A stretch of 5,640 nt of DNA from Methylophilaceae bacterium (GTDB lineage: Bacteria; Pseudomonadota; Gammaproteobacteria; Burkholderiales; Methylophilaceae). The stretch is from assembly GCA_025362115.1 (NCBI GenBank), contig JANYIK010000028.1, positions 1 to 5,640 of the forward strand, written 5' to 3'. The notes under the pieces were generated by a model, which was not told where the DNA came from, did not search any database, and saw only the letters and a list, made by a program, of their open reading frames with translations. Shown here one piece after another: positions 4,519 through 5,640 of this stretch (the first letter of the stretch is position 1; each line of letters opens with the position of its first letter). The position numbers and the translations under genes are program-made.

Positions 4519-5640
4519 ATGTACATCTACGACGACATAGACCAGCGCTTGGTTGACGAACGAGTCGCCCAATACCGCGACCAGACGCGGCGCTTTTTGG
4601 CCGGTGAACTCACCGACGACGAGTTCCGTCCTTTACGCCTGCAAAACGGCCTGTATATTCAGCGATACGCCCCCATGCTGCGTATCGCCGTGCCTTATGG
4701 CATGCTGTCGGCTAAACAATTACGCAAATTGGGTGACATCGCCAAACGCTATGATCGAGGTTACGGCCACTTCAGCACGCGGCAAAATCTGCAACTCAAC
4801 TGGCCTAAATTGGAAGACACGCCCGACATTCTGGCGGAACTCGCCACGGTGGAAATGCACGCCATTCAGACTTCTGGCAACTGCATACGCAACATCACTA
4901 CCGACCAATTTGCCGGCATAGCACCCGATGAAGTGATAGACCCACGCGCCATGGCTGAGATTTTGCGCCAGTGGAGCACCTTTCACCCTGAATTCGCGCT
5001 GCTGCCGCGCAAGTTCAAAATCGCCGTATCGGGCACCAAGCAAGACCGTGCCGTGGTGCAAGCGCACGACATCGGCATGGAGTTTTATCTGGATGCCAAC
5101 AAGCAGGTGGCAATCAAAGTGTGGGTGGGTGGAGGCTTGGGACGCACACCGATATTGGGTTCCGTCATCCGCGAACATTTGGAATGGCAACACGCCTTGA
5201 CTTATTGCGAGGCCATCATTCGCACCTACAACCTGCATGGCCGCCGTGATAACGCCTACAAAGCGCGCATCAAGATTTTGGTAAAAGCATTAGGGATAGA
5301 CGAATTCAAGCGGCAGGTTGAAGAAGAATGGGCGCACCTGAAAGACACGCCCAACAGCATCACTGAAGCTGAATTGGCGCGTGTTGCCAAGCATTTCGAA
5401 CCTATGCCTTACACCACACTGCCAGCCCATGATTCCAGCTTTGATAGCGCCATCGCCAGTAATCCGGCCTTTGCCGCTTGGGTGAAACGCTGCGTGCATC
5501 CGCATAAGCAAGCTGGCTATCGCGCCGTGACTTTATCGCTGAAAAAACACGGGCAAGCACCGGGCGACGCGACTTCGGAGCAGATGCACACCGTCGCCGA
5601 CTTGGCCGACGAGTACAGCTTTGGCGAGCTGCGTGTGTCG
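4519..5640 (+). CDS. cysI: Sulfite reductase hemoprotein (CysI, nitrite/sulfite reductase family), 3' end beyond window
   Basis: CysI carries siroheme and a [4Fe-4S] cluster and reduces sulfite to sulfide by six electrons in the cytoplasm. The frame is open from the ATG at 4519 to the edge, giving 374 residues; homologues of this short type are about 550, so roughly one third is missing. The N-terminus MYIYDDIDQRLVDERVAQYR is the usual one for the Pseudomonas/betaproteobacterial form. Residues about 45-115 form the first ferredoxin-like half domain (LRIAVPYGMLS, GYGHFSTRQNLQLNWP). Residues about 120-270 begin the siroheme domain (TSGNCIRNITTDQFAG, LPRKFKIAVSG, VGGGLGRTP, GRRDNAYKARIKILVKALG). 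By alignment to E. coli CysI, Arg55, Arg124, Lys165 and Lys167 correspond to the sulfite-binding R83, R153, K215 and K217. The cluster cysteines lie past the edge. A second ferredoxin-like half domain starts near 333. The ribosome binding site is weak (TTTAGG, 11 bases upstream). A nitrite reductase is less likely given cysB next door. Confidence 0.95.
   Translation, partial: MYIYDDIDQRLVDERVAQYRDQTRRFLAGELTDDEFRPLRLQNGLYIQRYAPMLRIAVPYGMLSAKQLRKLGDIAKRYDRGYGHFSTRQNLQLNWPKLEDTPDILAELATVEMHAIQTSGNCIRNITTDQFAGIAPDEVIDPRAMAEILRQWSTFHPEFALLPRKFKIAVSGTKQDRAVVQAHDIGMEFYLDANKQVAIKVWVGGGLGRTPILGSVIREHLEWQHALTYCEAIIRTYNLHGRRDNAYKARIKILVKALGIDEFKRQVEEEWAHLKDTPNSITEAELARVAKHFEPMPYTTLPAHDSSFDSAIASNPAFAAWVKRCVHPHKQAGYRAVTLSLKKHGQAPGDATSEQMHTVADLADEYSFGELRVS

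Noticed and set aside
4720..5238. Minus-strand open frame (172 codons) opposite cysI
   Set aside because: It is antisense to the conserved siroheme-domain coding region and its product matches no family I know.
1..5640. A novel defence or mobile system, CRISPR array or RNA gene
   Set aside because: No regularly spaced repeats, nuclease or helicase motifs, tRNA-like or rRNA-like sequence were found; the genes are housekeeping, sulfur assimilation and an IS fragment.

Overview
The window looks like a chromosomal segment of a betaproteobacterium. CysB, the short-form CysI and the pseudouridine synthase all read like betaproteobacterial versions. The REP-like palindromes resemble ones I associate with Nitrosomonadales such as Gallionellaceae or Nitrosomonas relatives. 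That placement is from memory and was not searched.

Left part (1-535): a damaged region. The left edge holds the 5' end of an IS1595-type insertion sequence (minus strand, first 34 codons of its transposase). Its outer end appears to lie at about 141. Beside it is the remnant of a SnoaL-like ester cyclase gene (146-414, minus), whose N- and C-terminal pieces are in different frames with the middle missing. A REP-like palindromic repeat (448-510) separates it from the next gene.

Middle part (535-2024): two minus-strand genes 41 bp apart. The first is an uncharacterised single-pass membrane protein with a possible GYF_2-like N-terminus. The second is an RluF-type 23S rRNA pseudouridine synthase. 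A second, longer copy of the same palindromic repeat (1931-2024) lies upstream of them.

Right part (2025-5640): a sulfur-assimilation locus. The regulator gene cysB and a secreted DUF302 protein form a tight minus-strand pair (7 bp gap). Divergently, across a 178-bp intergenic region, lie a TauE/SafE (TSUP) permease and cysI. The cysI gene encodes the sulfite reductase hemoprotein; it has no stop and runs off the right edge, with 374 codons visible. The intergenic region carries a perfect dyad and three ATAAC motifs placed where a CysB activator site would be expected. The likely logic is that CysB senses sulfur status and activates the permease-cysI operon, while the permease moves sulfite, sulfate or a related anion and CysI reduces sulfite to sulfide.

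I see no CRISPR array, RNA gene, prophage or evident new defence system. The most unusual points are the paired REP-like elements, the wrecked cyclase flanked by an IS end, an Ala in place of a ligand-contact Thr in CysB, and the coupling of DUF302 to cysB.
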